DNA of 64,000 nucleotides, taken from NCBI RefSeq assembly GCF_013359945.1, contig NZ_JABWCS010000218.1:248001-312000 (forward strand), written 5' to 3'. Of the stretch, positions 33,669-42,734 are shown piece after piece. The notes beneath the pieces were generated by a model. The model had not been told where the DNA came from. It searched no databases and was given only the letters and a program-made list of their open reading frames with translations. Position numbers and translations under genes: made by a program. The stretch comes from Paenibacillus agri. GTDB lineage: Bacteria; Bacillota; Bacilli; Paenibacillales; Paenibacillaceae. Each line of letters starts with the position of its first letter. Position 1 is the first letter of the stretch.

Positions 33669-34685
33669 TTGCTCGACCTACACAAAAGCCGCAGAAGCCG
33701 AAGACTATCGTTTCCTATCTCTCTGCTGCTGACACTAACCCTTATTTTATCAGCTTGCGGCAATACCGCTCCAGCTGCCGAAGGCACTGGTAGCAATACT
33801 ACCAATGCGCCAGAGACTTCAGAAACGCCGACTGCCGCCGAGAGCAGCACGCCGGAAGCTCCGGCCACCAAAACCGTAAAAACTATGAACGGTGACATTG
33901 AGATCCCTGTCCTGCCCAAGCGGATTGTCGCAGAAGAATATATCGGCAGCCTGATTCCCTTAGGCACCATCCCTGTCGGCGCGCCGGGCCTGACTCTGCA
34001 GAATATGTATTTTCAAGAAGCATTACAAGATGTCACTGACACAGGTACTTACGGGAAAATGAACGCAGAGAAGATCTTCGCGCTAGACCCGGATCTGATC
34101 ATAACAGGCAACAACGACAGTTATCCGACGTTAAGTAAAATAGCTCCTACGATCGTCGTACCTTACGGGGAACTAAAGAACGCCCATGAAGAGCTTACCT
34201 ATTTTGGACAGCTGCTGGGCAAAGAAAAAGAAGCGGCAGACTGGCTCGCTGAATACGACAAGCGGATTGCCTCCGCCAAAGCCAAGGTGGACAAGGCCAT
34301 TCCTGCAGAGGCTACCTTCAGCATTATGGAGAATGCCGATAAAACCACCTATGTCTATGGTGACAATTTTGGACGAGGCGGCCAACCCATCTATCAGGCA
34401 CTGGGCCGCAAACCTCCGGCAGAAGTCGCTGACGAAATTATGGAAAAGCAGTGGGCTGAATTATCCGCAGAGGTCATCAGCAAATACGCTGGAGATTACA
34501 TCATCCTAACCTCCAATACACGCACAGTCGAGAGTTTCAAAAGTGATCCCCTCTGGGGCAGCTTGCCAGCCGTGAAGAATGATCGTCTCTATGTCTGGAA
34601 AGAAGAACGATCCTGGTACTACGATCCACTTGCCGTTCTCTCCCAGACGGAGGAACTGGCAGACTGGCTTACAAAAAGCAAATAG
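33669..34685 (+). CDS. Iron-siderophore ABC transporter substrate-binding lipoprotein (second copy)
   Basis: A 338-residue FeuA/FecB-type lipoprotein. The signal peptide ends in LILSAC with Cys30 as lipid anchor; a Thr/Ala/Glu linker precedes MNGDIEIPVLPKRIVAEEYI, IFALDPDLIITG, FGQLLGKEKEAADWL and DNFGRGGQPIYQALGRKPP. The start codon is TTG: AAGGAGG lies 9 nt upstream and no ATG gives the signal peptide. It follows the AraC-SBP gene and has its own Fur box and terminator. The three lipoproteins in this window share the same architecture but differ in sequence, so probably bind different ferric siderophores. No permease is directly linked to it. Confidence 0.9.
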   Translation: MLDLHKSRRSRRLSFPISLLLTLTLILSACGNTAPAAEGTGSNTTNAPETSETPTAAESSTPEAPATKTVKTMNGDIEIPVLPKRIVAEEYIGSLIPLGTIPVGAPGLTLQNMYFQEALQDVTDTGTYGKMNAEKIFALDPDLIITGNNDSYPTLSKIAPTIVVPYGELKNAHEELTYFGQLLGKEKEAADWLAEYDKRIASAKAKVDKAIPAEATFSIMENADKTTYVYGDNFGRGGQPIYQALGRKPPAEVADEIMEKQWAELSAEVISKYAGDYIILTSNTRTVESFKSDPLWGSLPAVKNDRLYVWKEERSWYYDPLAVLSQTEELADWLTKSK

Positions 34686-34693
34686 TAGAACGT

Positions 34694-34742
34694 AAGCCAA
34701 GCAACGATTGCCGGTTAAAATCGGGTCGCTGCTTGGCTTTTG
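34694..34742 (+). terminator. Intrinsic terminator after second siderophore-binding lipoprotein
   Basis: AAGCCAAGCA / TGCTTGGCTT stem with a CGATT/AATCG inner stem, followed by TTTT, 9 bp past the stop. Confidence 0.88.
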
Positions 34743-35104
34743 CATATGCACAGAAATCTCACTTATGGGAAATGTAAAAAATAAGCGATCTGTAATGCCT
34801 ATTCACAGGCGGGCAGTTATGACAGCAGGTCCTGAATGCCAGGATACATATTCGCTGTAACTTCAGCTGCAGGAGACTGTAATTCACGCAATAATACAGC
34901 AATCCGTTTGGTAAACTTCGCAGGCACAATCCCGCTAGCTGGAAGCTGTCCAGGCAAAGGATATATGTAGCTCTTGCCATAGTATTAGCATTCAGCATGT
35001 ATACTTTATGCGAAACAGCCTGCACAGCCACTCCTTTTCTCGTGAACCGATCCTGTCCTTCCACACGCCCAGTAAAGGTCAGCGGCCATAAAGGGGCTAT
35101 ATAA

Positions 35105-35420
35105 ATCGAAGTGCAATTAACGGCATTTTCGTACCTTAAATCCTCCGCAACTATGGGATATCGGAGATTAAGTGCAATATTGTACCTTAAATCTTCCAGA
35201 ATGCCCCGTCCAGCGTGCTTTTTCAAAAAATAAGATACAATAATGCCCTTATTTCCCTCATTTGCCTATATTGAAGAAAAATAAGGTACAAAAATGTCGT
35301 TAGTTGGGGAGACTGCCCCTTTTTCACTGTTAAGACGACTGATGAAGGGGAATATCCCCCTTCTAGTTGGTTGAAATCTGTCGACAGTCTATGTCCAAGT
35401 GATAGATTTCCTATGGAAAG
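35105..35420 (+). repeat. MITE-like element, copy A
   Basis: Four copies of a 21-bp motif of the type TAACGGCATTTTTGTACCTTA start at 35118, 35169 (forward), 35231 and 35282 (reverse), so the first ~195 bp has terminal and internal inverted repeats. A further ~120 bp continues through AATCTGTCGACAG to TTCCTATGGAAAG. The whole is repeated inverted at 42250-42555, with clear similarity along its length. It has no coding capacity. Confidence 0.8.
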
Positions 35421-35654
35421 CTTTCAGACAGGAACGCCTTGCGCCCTATTATGCTGACATTGTTCAACCGGATTTTGCGACAGTTCCTATGAAAAGCTAG
35501 CAGGGCGAGACCTTTGCACCTACAGTTCCAAATTTCCCCGTACGCTCATCATCGCTTTTTGCTAACTTCTTTTCTTCGGTTAATATAATTCTTTCATTAA
35601 TGCAGCATGAAGTCAGGCTGCAAGCAACTCCAAACGTGTGCATTCGTGTAGTGA

Positions 35655-35710
35655 AAAAGTAAGCGTACAAGGAAATATCCAACCGGATACTTCCCTGTAC
35701 GCTTTTGTTT
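35655..35710. terminator. Strong hairpin downstream of ferredoxin-NADP reductase gene
   Basis: AAGCGTACAAGGAA..TATCC / GGATA..TTCCCTGTACGCTT, ~20 paired bases with a 4-nt loop. It lies ~100 bp past the stop of the reductase gene (minus strand); T-rich stretches on both sides are short. Confidence 0.6.
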
Positions 35711-35733
35711 GAAAAGATTATGCTTATAAGCCG

Positions 35734-35787
35734 GATTTAGACGATTTAGACGATTTAGACGATTTAGACGATTTAGACGATTTGCAC
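35734..35787. repeat. Tandem array of a 9-bp unit
   Basis: GATTTAGAC occurs five times without interruption at 35734-35778, with a variant sixth copy GATTTGCAC. It lies 21 bp beyond the stop of the reductase gene, in non-coding DNA. Confidence 0.9.
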
Positions 35788-35808
35788 GATCCAGACATCT
35801 AGACGCTC

Positions 35809-36849
35809 CTAATGATCGTCTACGACCCCAAGGGCTTTGTTCTTTTCCTTGAACCTGTCGTTGTGGGAGGAAACATAAGCCACCTTATCCGCAGTCGGAT
35901 CGATGTACAGCTTGGCACTGTTCAGGGCCAGGACTGCATCGGTGAAGGTACCCGCGATCAGGCGGACCTTGCTGGAATAATCCACAAAGTCTCCTGCAGC
36001 GAAGACACCGGGCAGGTTCGTCTCCAGCTTATCGGAGACATTGGCACACCACTCGCCCATATCCAGCCCCCATTCACGCAACGGGCCGAAGTCGTGTTTT
36101 AGACCATGATTGACAATAATAGCATCTACCGCAAAAACCTCAGTCTCACCAGTCTCCACATGGCTGATCGTCACTTGATCAATCGTCTCGCCATTGCTGC
36201 TGTGCAGCTGTGTCAAAGCATAAGGAACACGAACCTCTACGGAAGAAGATTTCATACGAGCAATATTCTTCTCGTGGCCCCCGAACCGTTCGCGGCGGTG
36301 CACCACTGTCACACTGGCTGCAATCGGCTCCAACTCGTTGGCCCAATCCACAGCAGAATCCCCGCCACCGGAAATTAACACATGCTTACCACGGAAAGGC
36401 TCCAGCTCTTGAACCGTGTAATGAAGATTCGTCACTTCATAACGGTTCGCACCTTCGATCTCCAGCTTCGCCATTTGCAGGATACCATACCCGATCGCCA
36501 GGATGACTGTCCGTGTCCAATGCTTCTCACCGCTGGCTGACGTCAGAATATAAGTTCCGTCCTCCTGCAGCTCCTGACCCGTAATCTGTTGTCCCAGTAC
36601 AATGGTTGGCTCAAAGGTCATCGCCTGCTCCTTCAGCTGTTTAATCAACTGATGACAGAGAGTCGGAGTGACGCCGCCAACATCCCAAATCATTTTCTCC
36701 GGATAAATCAGCATTCTTCCGCCGAGCTCTTCCTTGGCTTCGATCAACTTGGTCTTCAGATCTCTCATACCGCTGTAAAACGCTGTATACATCCCAGCGG
36801 GTCCACCGCCAATAATCGTAACATCATATAATTCCAGTTGGTCGCTCAT
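35809..36849 (-). CDS. Ferredoxin--NADP reductase, thioredoxin-reductase-like type (YumC-like)
   Basis: A 346-residue flavoprotein that passes electrons between NADPH and ferredoxin/flavodoxin. The N-terminal FAD site is VTIIGGGPAGMYTAFYSGMR, the NADPH site is VLISGGGDSAVDWANEL, and GVFAAGDFVDYSSKVRLIAG binds the flavin again. It lacks the CxxC of thioredoxin reductases, which marks the YumC-type FNR. The start MSDQLELYD follows GGAGG at 5 nt. It lies within the iron cluster; supplying electrons for ferric siderophore reduction, perhaps through the ferredoxin at 31430, is possible but inferred. The paralogous housekeeping FNR may lie elsewhere. Confidence 0.9.
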   Translation of the reverse strand: MSDQLELYDVTIIGGGPAGMYTAFYSGMRDLKTKLIEAKEELGGRMLIYPEKMIWDVGGVTPTLCHQLIKQLKEQAMTFEPTIVLGQQITGQELQEDGTYILTSASGEKHWTRTVILAIGYGILQMAKLEIEGANRYEVTNLHYTVQELEPFRGKHVLISGGGDSAVDWANELEPIAASVTVVHRRERFGGHEKNIARMKSSSVEVRVPYALTQLHSSNGETIDQVTISHVETGETEVFAVDAIIVNHGLKHDFGPLREWGLDMGEWCANVSDKLETNLPGVFAAGDFVDYSSKVRLIAGTFTDAVLALNSAKLYIDPTADKVAYVSSHNDRFKEKNKALGVVDDH

Positions 36850-36900
36850 ACTAACCTCCGCAAATGTATTTATATAAGACAAACTTAAGATCTTCACTTA

Positions 36901-36940
36901 AAGCTCAATCGTCACTACTAAAGCTCGATCGTCACTACGG
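36901..36940. repeat. 20-bp tandem duplication upstream of the reductase gene
   Basis: AAGCTCAATCGTCACTACTA is followed directly by a copy with three changes, between the reductase gene and the ABC exporter gene stop. Confidence 0.75.
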
Positions 36941-36972
36941 TGAATGTTTGAACTTTCGGTACTGCCATAGCT

Positions 36973-38688
36973 TTATGCTCCGAACTGCGCCTCGTGCAGA
37001 CGACTATAAATCCCCGGATTTCTTAGCAATTCCTCATGCTTGCCCTGCTCGGCAATCCCGCCTTCTGCCACAACGAGTATGCGGTCCGCATGTTTGATGG
37101 TTGCCAGACGATGGGCGATCACAAGTGTCGTCCGACCCTGCGACAATTCAGCAAGAGCCTCCTGAATGGCCTGTTCTGTCTCCGTATCGAGCGCAGATGT
37201 TGCTTCATCCAGAATCAATATACTCGGGTTCTTCAGGAACATCCGGGCGATGGAGAGACGCTGCTTCTGACCACCAGAGAGCTTCACGCCGCGTTCACCG
37301 ATCATCGTGTCCAGACCGCCAGGCTGTGATTGGATCAGTTCCACCAGCTGGGCCCGCCGGGCAGCTTCCCAGATCTCATCATCCGATGAGCCCAGTTTGC
37401 CGTAAGCAATATTTTCCCGAATGGTTCCATCGAACAGGAAGACATCCTGCTGCACGATCCCAATGTGGGAACGGAGCGATTCCAGTGTCATCGAACGGAT
37501 ATCCATACCGTCAATGGCAATACTGCCTTCATTCACATCATAGAAACGAGGCAGCAAGCTGCACAGCGTTGTCTTACCGGCGCCTGATGGGCCTACCAGC
37601 GCTACGGTGTCCCCCGCATTGATCGACAGGTCGACATTCCGGAGGATTTTCTCTTTGTTGTCATATCCGAAGGTGACTCCCCTGAACTCAATATTTCCGG
37701 TAAGGTTCAGGACAGGCTTAGCATCTTTGGCGTCATCTACGTCAGGCTCCGTCTCCAGCAGCTCCAAATAACGCTTGAACCCGGCGATGCCCTTAGGATA
37801 AGTCTCAATCACAGAGTTGATCTGTTGCAACGGACTAAAGAATACATTAGACAGCATTACAAAGGCGATAAATTCGCCATACGTCATCTTGTCCTGAATG
37901 ACAAACCAGGTGCCACACAGGAGTACAAACAACGAAACAAACTTCATAAGGATAAAACTGAACGAAGAGTTCCAGGCCATAATTCGGTATGTCAGCAGCT
38001 TCGTAATGCGGAAACGTTCATTGTTTTCGGCAAAACGGGAAATCTCATGCTTTTCATTGGCAAAAGCCTGCACTACACGAATCCCGCTCACATTATTCTC
38101 AACTCTTGCGTTGTAATCAGCAATATCGGAGAACATTGTCTTAAAAGCTGCCGACATTTTACGGCTGAAGTACATGGACAGGTAGATCATCAGCGGCACA
38201 ATCACAAAGGTCAGCACCGCAAGCTGCCAGTTAATATTCAGCATGATGGCGAACACGCCGATCAGCGTCATGATGGCAATGAAGAAGTCCTCAGGTCCAT
38301 GGTGGGCAATCTCCCCGATATCCATAAGATCATTAGTCATCCGGGAGACCAGGTGCCCGGTCTTCGTATTATCAAAAAAGTTAAAGGACAACTTCTGCAC
38401 CCGATCGAACAGTTTTTTTCGCATATCCGATTCGATATTAATACCCAGCTTATGTCCCCAGTAAGTAACTACAAAGTGCATGAATGAACTAATTACATAG
38501 ATACCCAACAAGCCTAGGCAGGAATATAAGATCACTTTCCAGTTGCCGCTTGGGAGAAGATCATCTACCACCCGGTTGACCGCAAGCGGGAATACAAGCT
38601 CCAGCAGAGCAGCGGCGATGGCACAAGAGAAATCTAAAATAAACAGCCCCTTATACGGGCGATAGTAGGCAAAAAAACGACGCAGCAT
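36973..38688 (-). CDS. ABC exporter, fused permease-ATPase (multidrug/lipid type)
   Basis: A 571-residue half-transporter. Six membrane helices occupy residues ~15-310; the nucleotide-binding domain has Walker A GPSGAGKTT, Q-loop GIVQQDVFLFDGTIRENIAY, signature LSGGQKQR, Walker B ILILDEATSALD and the H-loop VIAHRLATI. It would dimerise in the cell membrane. The substrate cannot be read from sequence; a location next to siderophore genes allows siderophore or xenosiderophore export, but general multidrug or lipid export is just as likely. GGAG precedes the ATG by 11 nt. Confidence 0.9.
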   Translation of the reverse strand: MLRRFFAYYRPYKGLFILDFSCAIAAALLELVFPLAVNRVVDDLLPSGNWKVILYSCLGLLGIYVISSFMHFVVTYWGHKLGINIESDMRKKLFDRVQKLSFNFFDNTKTGHLVSRMTNDLMDIGEIAHHGPEDFFIAIMTLIGVFAIMLNINWQLAVLTFVIVPLMIYLSMYFSRKMSAAFKTMFSDIADYNARVENNVSGIRVVQAFANEKHEISRFAENNERFRITKLLTYRIMAWNSSFSFILMKFVSLFVLLCGTWFVIQDKMTYGEFIAFVMLSNVFFSPLQQINSVIETYPKGIAGFKRYLELLETEPDVDDAKDAKPVLNLTGNIEFRGVTFGYDNKEKILRNVDLSINAGDTVALVGPSGAGKTTLCSLLPRFYDVNEGSIAIDGMDIRSMTLESLRSHIGIVQQDVFLFDGTIRENIAYGKLGSSDDEIWEAARRAQLVELIQSQPGGLDTMIGERGVKLSGGQKQRLSIARMFLKNPSILILDEATSALDTETEQAIQEALAELSQGRTTLVIAHRLATIKHADRILVVAEGGIAEQGKHEELLRNPGIYSRLHEAQFGA

Positions 38689-38793
38689 TTCCGGCTACAC
38701 TCCTTACCGATGGTCCGAAGAACAGGGAGCTGTAGGCTCCTGTCTGCTTCATCCGGACAGAATAATTACAGCAACTGTGAGGCTTTAGCCCCT

Positions 38794-39828
38794 CTAGGAA
38801 TTCTTGCGTCCCAGCAAATACAGGAAGTACGGAGCCCCAATAACGGCAACCACAATACCCGTTGGAATTTCCGATGGCTGCAAAATCCAGCGGCCAATCG
38901 TATCGGCTGTAATGACGAGCAGCGCCCCCAGTAGGGCCGAGGTTGGCAGCATATACTGGTGCTTCGGACCAACTAGACGTCTAGCCAGATGGGGAGCCAC
39001 TAGACCGACAAAACCGATCCCCCCGCTCACAGCCACACTGGCTCCAGCAAGGCCGACTGCAGCAGCCAGAAGACGGAACTGTTCCTTATTTACAGGCGCC
39101 CCAAGACCAGTTGCTGTCTGTTCCCCCAGATTAAGAACATTCATGACCCGCGACTTGTAGAATACGTAAGGAAGCAAGATCAGTACCCATGGCAGCAGGG
39201 AAAGTACAAACTTCCAGCTTGTTCCCCAAATACTGCCGGCAAGCCAGGTTGCGACAAACTGATATTTGTCCGGGTTAAGACGAAGCGTAAGTACAATCAT
39301 CGCTGCACTCATTCCCGCGGCAACTGCAACCCCGGTCAGCAGCAAACGCGTAGGCGACAAGCCCTGATGGCGTTTGTAGGCAAGTGCGTAAATCAAGGCC
39401 GCAGTTAAGCTTGCGCCGACAAATGCCACAACAGGCAGCAGAAATACCGGGGCAGCTGCGGTAGTCGGATAAAAGGAAATCAGCAGCATAACCATCAGTC
39501 CTGCTCCGGCGTTTATCCCGAGAATACCGGAGTCCGCCAGTGCATTGCGTGAAATCCCTTGCATAACTGCACCACATACCGCCAATGAAGCTCCAATCAA
39601 CAGTGAGATGACAATACGTGGCAACCGGAAATCAAATAAGATCAGGCTTTGCTTGTCTGTGCCTTGTCCGAACATCGTCCTCAGCAGATCCATAGGACTC
39701 AAGCGTATGTATCCAGTGTTAACACTGATTATAAAGACAACTACAATGAGAATAGACAAAATAGTCATGACAAAGAGTCCACGTCGATGTCTGATTTGAT
39801 CGAAAGATGAGAATACGGATTTCTCCAT
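38794..39828 (-). CDS. FecCD-family iron-siderophore permease, second of pair
   Basis: A 344-residue membrane protein with about ten helices. PRIVISLLIGASLAVCGAVMQG, NALADSGILGINAGAG, GGIGFVGLVAPHLARRLVGP and EIPTGIVVAVIGAPYFLYLL are the standard FecCD blocks, including the Gly-containing coupling loop that contacts the ATPase. It forms a heterodimer with the next gene's product for ferric siderophore uptake. I chose the ATG at 39828 with GGAGG upstream; a GTG one codon earlier overlaps the stop of the upstream permease. No ATPase gene follows, so a shared FhuC/YusV-type ATPase encoded elsewhere is needed. Confidence 0.92.
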   Translation of the reverse strand: MEKSVFSSFDQIRHRRGLFVMTILSILIVVVFIISVNTGYIRLSPMDLLRTMFGQGTDKQSLILFDFRLPRIVISLLIGASLAVCGAVMQGISRNALADSGILGINAGAGLMVMLLISFYPTTAAAPVFLLPVVAFVGASLTAALIYALAYKRHQGLSPTRLLLTGVAVAAGMSAAMIVLTLRLNPDKYQFVATWLAGSIWGTSWKFVLSLLPWVLILLPYVFYKSRVMNVLNLGEQTATGLGAPVNKEQFRLLAAAVGLAGASVAVSGGIGFVGLVAPHLARRLVGPKHQYMLPTSALLGALLVITADTIGRWILQPSEIPTGIVVAVIGAPYFLYLLGRKNS

Positions 39829-39830
39829 CA

Positions 39831-40889
39831 CTACAGCTCCCTCCTTTCTTTACGCGCCAGATAGAGGAAGAACGGCACACCAATCAGAGCAATGATCGCG
39901 CCAATCGGCGTCTCATGCGGCGGATTGATCATTCGTGCGGTAAGATCGGCAAAAACCGTTAGCAAACTGCCTAGAATCGCCGAGCATGGAATAATCCAGC
40001 GATAATCCACACCAACCAAATACCGGGTTAAATGCGGAATAATCAGTCCGATGAAACCCACCGTACCAACCACAGCAACCGAGGAACCGGCCAAGATCAG
40101 CACAATGATGACACCAGCCAATTTAACAAGACCCGTTCGCTGCCCAAGACCTCTGGCGATATCCTCACCCAAGCTGAGCATCGTAATTGAGCGGGACAAA
40201 ATAATCGCCCCAAGAATGGCAGCGCCAACCCAAGGGAACATGATTTTGAGTTGCAGCCACTTTGTTCCTGCTACACCGCCTGCATACCAGAAGGCCAGGT
40301 CTTGTCCAATACGAAAATATAAAGCTATACCTTCGCTGAGCGCCTGCAGCAGCAGGCTGAATGCGGCACCGGCAAGAACGAGACGTGAAGGTGTTAATCC
40401 ACCTTTACCCAGTGATCCGACCCCATATACGGCAGCGGCGCCCATTCCGGCTCCGATAAAGGCATACATAATCAAATACATAAACGAAAGACCCGGGAAA
40501 AAGGCAAAACATAGTGCCAACGCAAAACCGGCTCCAGCATTTATCCCCATCAACCCTGAATCCGCGAGCGGATTTCGGGTCATCCCCTGCATAACAGCCC
40601 CTGCCACTGCAAAGCTCGCACCAACCATGGCACCGCCAAGCACCCGTGGCAGACGTAAATCCTGAATAATCTGATGATCCGTCAGATTCGGATTAAAATG
40701 GAAGATAGCTTGCCATACCACAGAAAGCTTGATGTCTGCCGCACCAAATGAGACCGATATCGCGATCCCCAGCGCCAGCGCAATCAATCCGCCAATCAAT
40801 ATCAGCGTTGCTGCCCATGGACGTGAACGGATTTTTTGCTTTTCCGCCTCGTTAGTGGCCTCTATTCTACCTGTTGCCTGTAAACTCAT
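39831..40889 (-). CDS. FecCD-family iron-siderophore permease, first of pair
   Basis: A 352-residue FecCD permease. LPRVLGGAMVGASFAVAGAV, NPLADSGLMGINAGAGFALA, GTVGFIGLIIPHLTRYLVGV and ETPIGAIIALIGVPFFLYLA are conserved family blocks. The start MSLQATGRIEAT follows GGGTGA and leaves a 25-residue cytosolic N-terminus. It overlaps or abuts the second permease gene, so the pair is translated together. A promoter and Fur box lie upstream, in a region shared with the divergent lipoprotein gene at 41154; the three genes probably form one transporter. Confidence 0.92.
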   Translation of the reverse strand: MSLQATGRIEATNEAEKQKIRSRPWAATLILIGGLIALALGIAISVSFGAADIKLSVVWQAIFHFNPNLTDHQIIQDLRLPRVLGGAMVGASFAVAGAVMQGMTRNPLADSGLMGINAGAGFALALCFAFFPGLSFMYLIMYAFIGAGMGAAAVYGVGSLGKGGLTPSRLVLAGAAFSLLLQALSEGIALYFRIGQDLAFWYAGGVAGTKWLQLKIMFPWVGAAILGAIILSRSITMLSLGEDIARGLGQRTGLVKLAGVIIVLILAGSSVAVVGTVGFIGLIIPHLTRYLVGVDYRWIIPCSAILGSLLTVFADLTARMINPPHETPIGAIIALIGVPFFLYLARKERREL

Positions 40890-40913
40890 GCATGTCACCC
40901 GTTTTCGTATGAA

Positions 40914-40932
40914 ATTGATTCTCATTATCATC
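40914..40932. promoter_or_regulatory. Fur box of the FecCD operon
   Basis: On the minus strand GATGATAATGAGAATCAAT matches the Fur consensus and lies directly downstream of the -10 element of the permease operon. Confidence 0.8.
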
Positions 40933-40937
40933 TTTGT

Positions 40938-40967
40938 ATTGTAAATGAAATCTCTTCCTTTTGGCAA
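40938..40967 (-). promoter_or_regulatory. Sigma-A promoter of the FecCD operon
   Basis: TTGCCA and TACAAT separated by 18 nt on the minus strand, 49 bp ahead of the first permease start; the Fur box follows the -10 element. Confidence 0.65.
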
Positions 40968-41050
40968 TGGATAATTGTGATCTTATTATTTATCTTTTCT
41001 GCATGAGCGTACATTTCTCCATCCCTTTTTCTGAAATCAAGTCAATTTCG

Positions 41051-41080
41051 TTGACAGGTTCACAAGTAATTTGGTAGATT
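41051..41080 (+). promoter_or_regulatory. Sigma-A promoter of the third siderophore-binding lipoprotein
   Basis: TTGACA and TAGATT are separated by 18 nt; the Fur box begins 17 bp downstream of the -10 element. Confidence 0.65.
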
Positions 41081-41097
41081 CTAAATTGATACTTAAA

Positions 41098-41117
41098 TGA
41101 TAATGATTATCATTATC
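41098..41117. promoter_or_regulatory. Fur box, near-consensus, upstream of third lipoprotein
   Basis: TGATAATGATTATCATTATC differs from the 19-bp Fur consensus by a single position and is the best Fur box in the window. Confidence 0.9.
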
Positions 41118-41153
41118 TAATTTGTATCCACTACTTATACTGGGAGGTCCATC

Positions 41154-42170
41154 ATGTTAAAGAGAAAGTCCCTACTGTCAACCGCCGTACTAATGATGCT
41201 GTTCACGATCATTTTGACGGCTTGCGGAGGAACCAGTAATACTGCTTCGAGCCCTGCTTCGGCTGCGACTGCGGAAGCTTCAGCACCAGCGGCATCAGAA
41301 CAACCGGCCGCTACCGATACTCCGGCAGCTGAATTCCGCGATTACGAGACTCCTAAGGGAACTGTTAAAATCCCTGCTAAGCCGAAGCGTATCGTGACCG
41401 ACTTCTACGGGGGTGAACTGCTATCGGTAGGAGCCAATGTTGTTGGCGTAGAGCCTAGTGCTTTTGAAAATCCATTCCTGACCGATCTGCTTAAAAACAC
41501 CACAGACGTTGGTTATCCTATCAACGCGGAGAAAACCCTGGAGCTTGCTCCTGACCTTATCGTTGTTATGTACGACGGCAACTACGACGCGCTGTCCAAA
41601 ATCGCTCCGACAATATATGTCCCTTACGGAACCGCCACTAACATCTATGAGACCGTCAAACTGTTCGGCGACATCGTTGGCGCACCTGACAAAGCGGAAG
41701 CTTTCCTAGCCGACTTTGACAAAAAAGCAGCCGCAGGCCGCGAGAAGCTAAAAGGCATCGTCAAAGAAGATGACACCTTCGGAATCTATGAGTTGACTGA
41801 CAAAGGTGAACTGTGGATCTTCGGAGACAACGCTGGCCGTGGCGGACAAGTTCTCTACAATGCCCTCAAGCTGAAGATGCCGGAGAAGAACAAAAATGAT
41901 AACCAGACACTTCAGCTCTCCATGGAATTACTGCCGGAGTACGCCGCAGATTATATGTTCCTGACTACCTATGATCCTGAGAAAAAAGGCGACAAGCTTA
42001 AAGAGCTGAAAGATTCACCGGTGTGGAAGGGACTCCCGGCTGCTAAGAACAATCACTTGTTCTACAATGATTTCGATACCTACTACCGCTATGACCCTAT
42101 CGCCATCACCGCGCAAATCGATCTGTTCGTGGATATGATTGTTGCACGGAATGAGGAGAATAAGAAGTAA
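41154..42170 (+). CDS. Iron-siderophore ABC transporter substrate-binding lipoprotein (third copy)
   Basis: A 338-residue class III binding protein. Lipobox IILTAC puts the anchor on Cys24; an Ala/Ser/Thr/Pro linker (~28-60) precedes DYETPKGTVKIPAKPKRIVT, TLELAPDLIVVMYDG, FGDIVGAPDKAEAFL and DNAGRGGQVLYNALKLKMP. The ATG follows GGGAGG. It is divergent from the two FecCD permease genes, with Fur boxes for both directions in between, and most likely serves as their binding protein. The binding site and siderophore are not defined by the sequence. Confidence 0.92.
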   Translation: MLKRKSLLSTAVLMMLFTIILTACGGTSNTASSPASAATAEASAPAASEQPAATDTPAAEFRDYETPKGTVKIPAKPKRIVTDFYGGELLSVGANVVGVEPSAFENPFLTDLLKNTTDVGYPINAEKTLELAPDLIVVMYDGNYDALSKIAPTIYVPYGTATNIYETVKLFGDIVGAPDKAEAFLADFDKKAAAGREKLKGIVKEDDTFGIYELTDKGELWIFGDNAGRGGQVLYNALKLKMPEKNKNDNQTLQLSMELLPEYAADYMFLTTYDPEKKGDKLKELKDSPVWKGLPAAKNNHLFYNDFDTYYRYDPIAITAQIDLFVDMIVARNEENKK

Positions 42171-42249
42171 CTGGGGTGGAAATGGTGCTTATGAAAGGGA
42201 ACGGGGTTTGGAGCTGTCGCGCGATGTGCTTGCCTGGATGTCTACCATA

Positions 42250-42555
42250 GGAAGCTTCCAATCGTACCCGGACGCGTAGGCTGTCGACAGATTCCATCCG
42301 CTAGAGGCGGTACATTCCCTTTACCAGTTGCCATAACAATGAAGAATAGGGTCCGCCTCCCTAACTAAGAGCATTTTTGTACCTTATTTTTCATTAATGG
42401 AGATAAATGAGGGATATAAGGGCATTTTTGTATCTTATTTTTCGAAAAAGTATGCTAACCAGGGATTCTGGAAGATTTAAGGTACAATATTGCACTTATT
42501 TTTACGATCGCCCCTAGTTTTAGAAGATTTAAGGTACAAAAATGCCGTTAATCAC
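42250..42555 (-). repeat. MITE-like element, copy B (inverted relative to copy A)
   Basis: The 21-bp motif starts at 42366 and 42417 (forward) and 42478 and 42530 (reverse), with 51/61/52-bp spacing against 51/62/51 in copy A. On the reverse strand the match to copy A continues through AATCTGTCGACAG and TTCCTATGG. Both copies differ at scattered positions, so neither is recent. Confidence 0.8.
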
Positions 42556-42734
42556 ACTCAAGACTCTTATGATAAGCCTTCTTTTCTCTTGGCTTTCTGG
42601 TTATTTTCATACGATCTATATAGAGGTTTATTGCAGAAAGTTGGAGCAACCGTGTCCAGTGCGAATGGGCAGTTCCAAACTAGGTATACTCCTTGGTGCG
42701 AAGCCTACCTGTCGGAAAAATCATACAAAAAAAT

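Larger units (their letters stand above)
34743..35808. other. Kilobase non-coding, repeat-rich stretch
   Basis: No supported gene. It holds MITE-like element A (35105-35420), further related fragments (TTCCTATGGAAAGC near 35410 and TTCCTATGAAAAGC near 35482), a strong hairpin (35655-35710) and a 9-bp tandem array (35734-35787). Short open frames here have no ribosome binding site and fall within repeats. Confidence 0.65.

Noticed and set aside
34759..35226. Open frame of ~155 codons on the minus strand
   Set aside because: No ribosome binding site, no family resemblance, and it runs into the MITE-like repeat.
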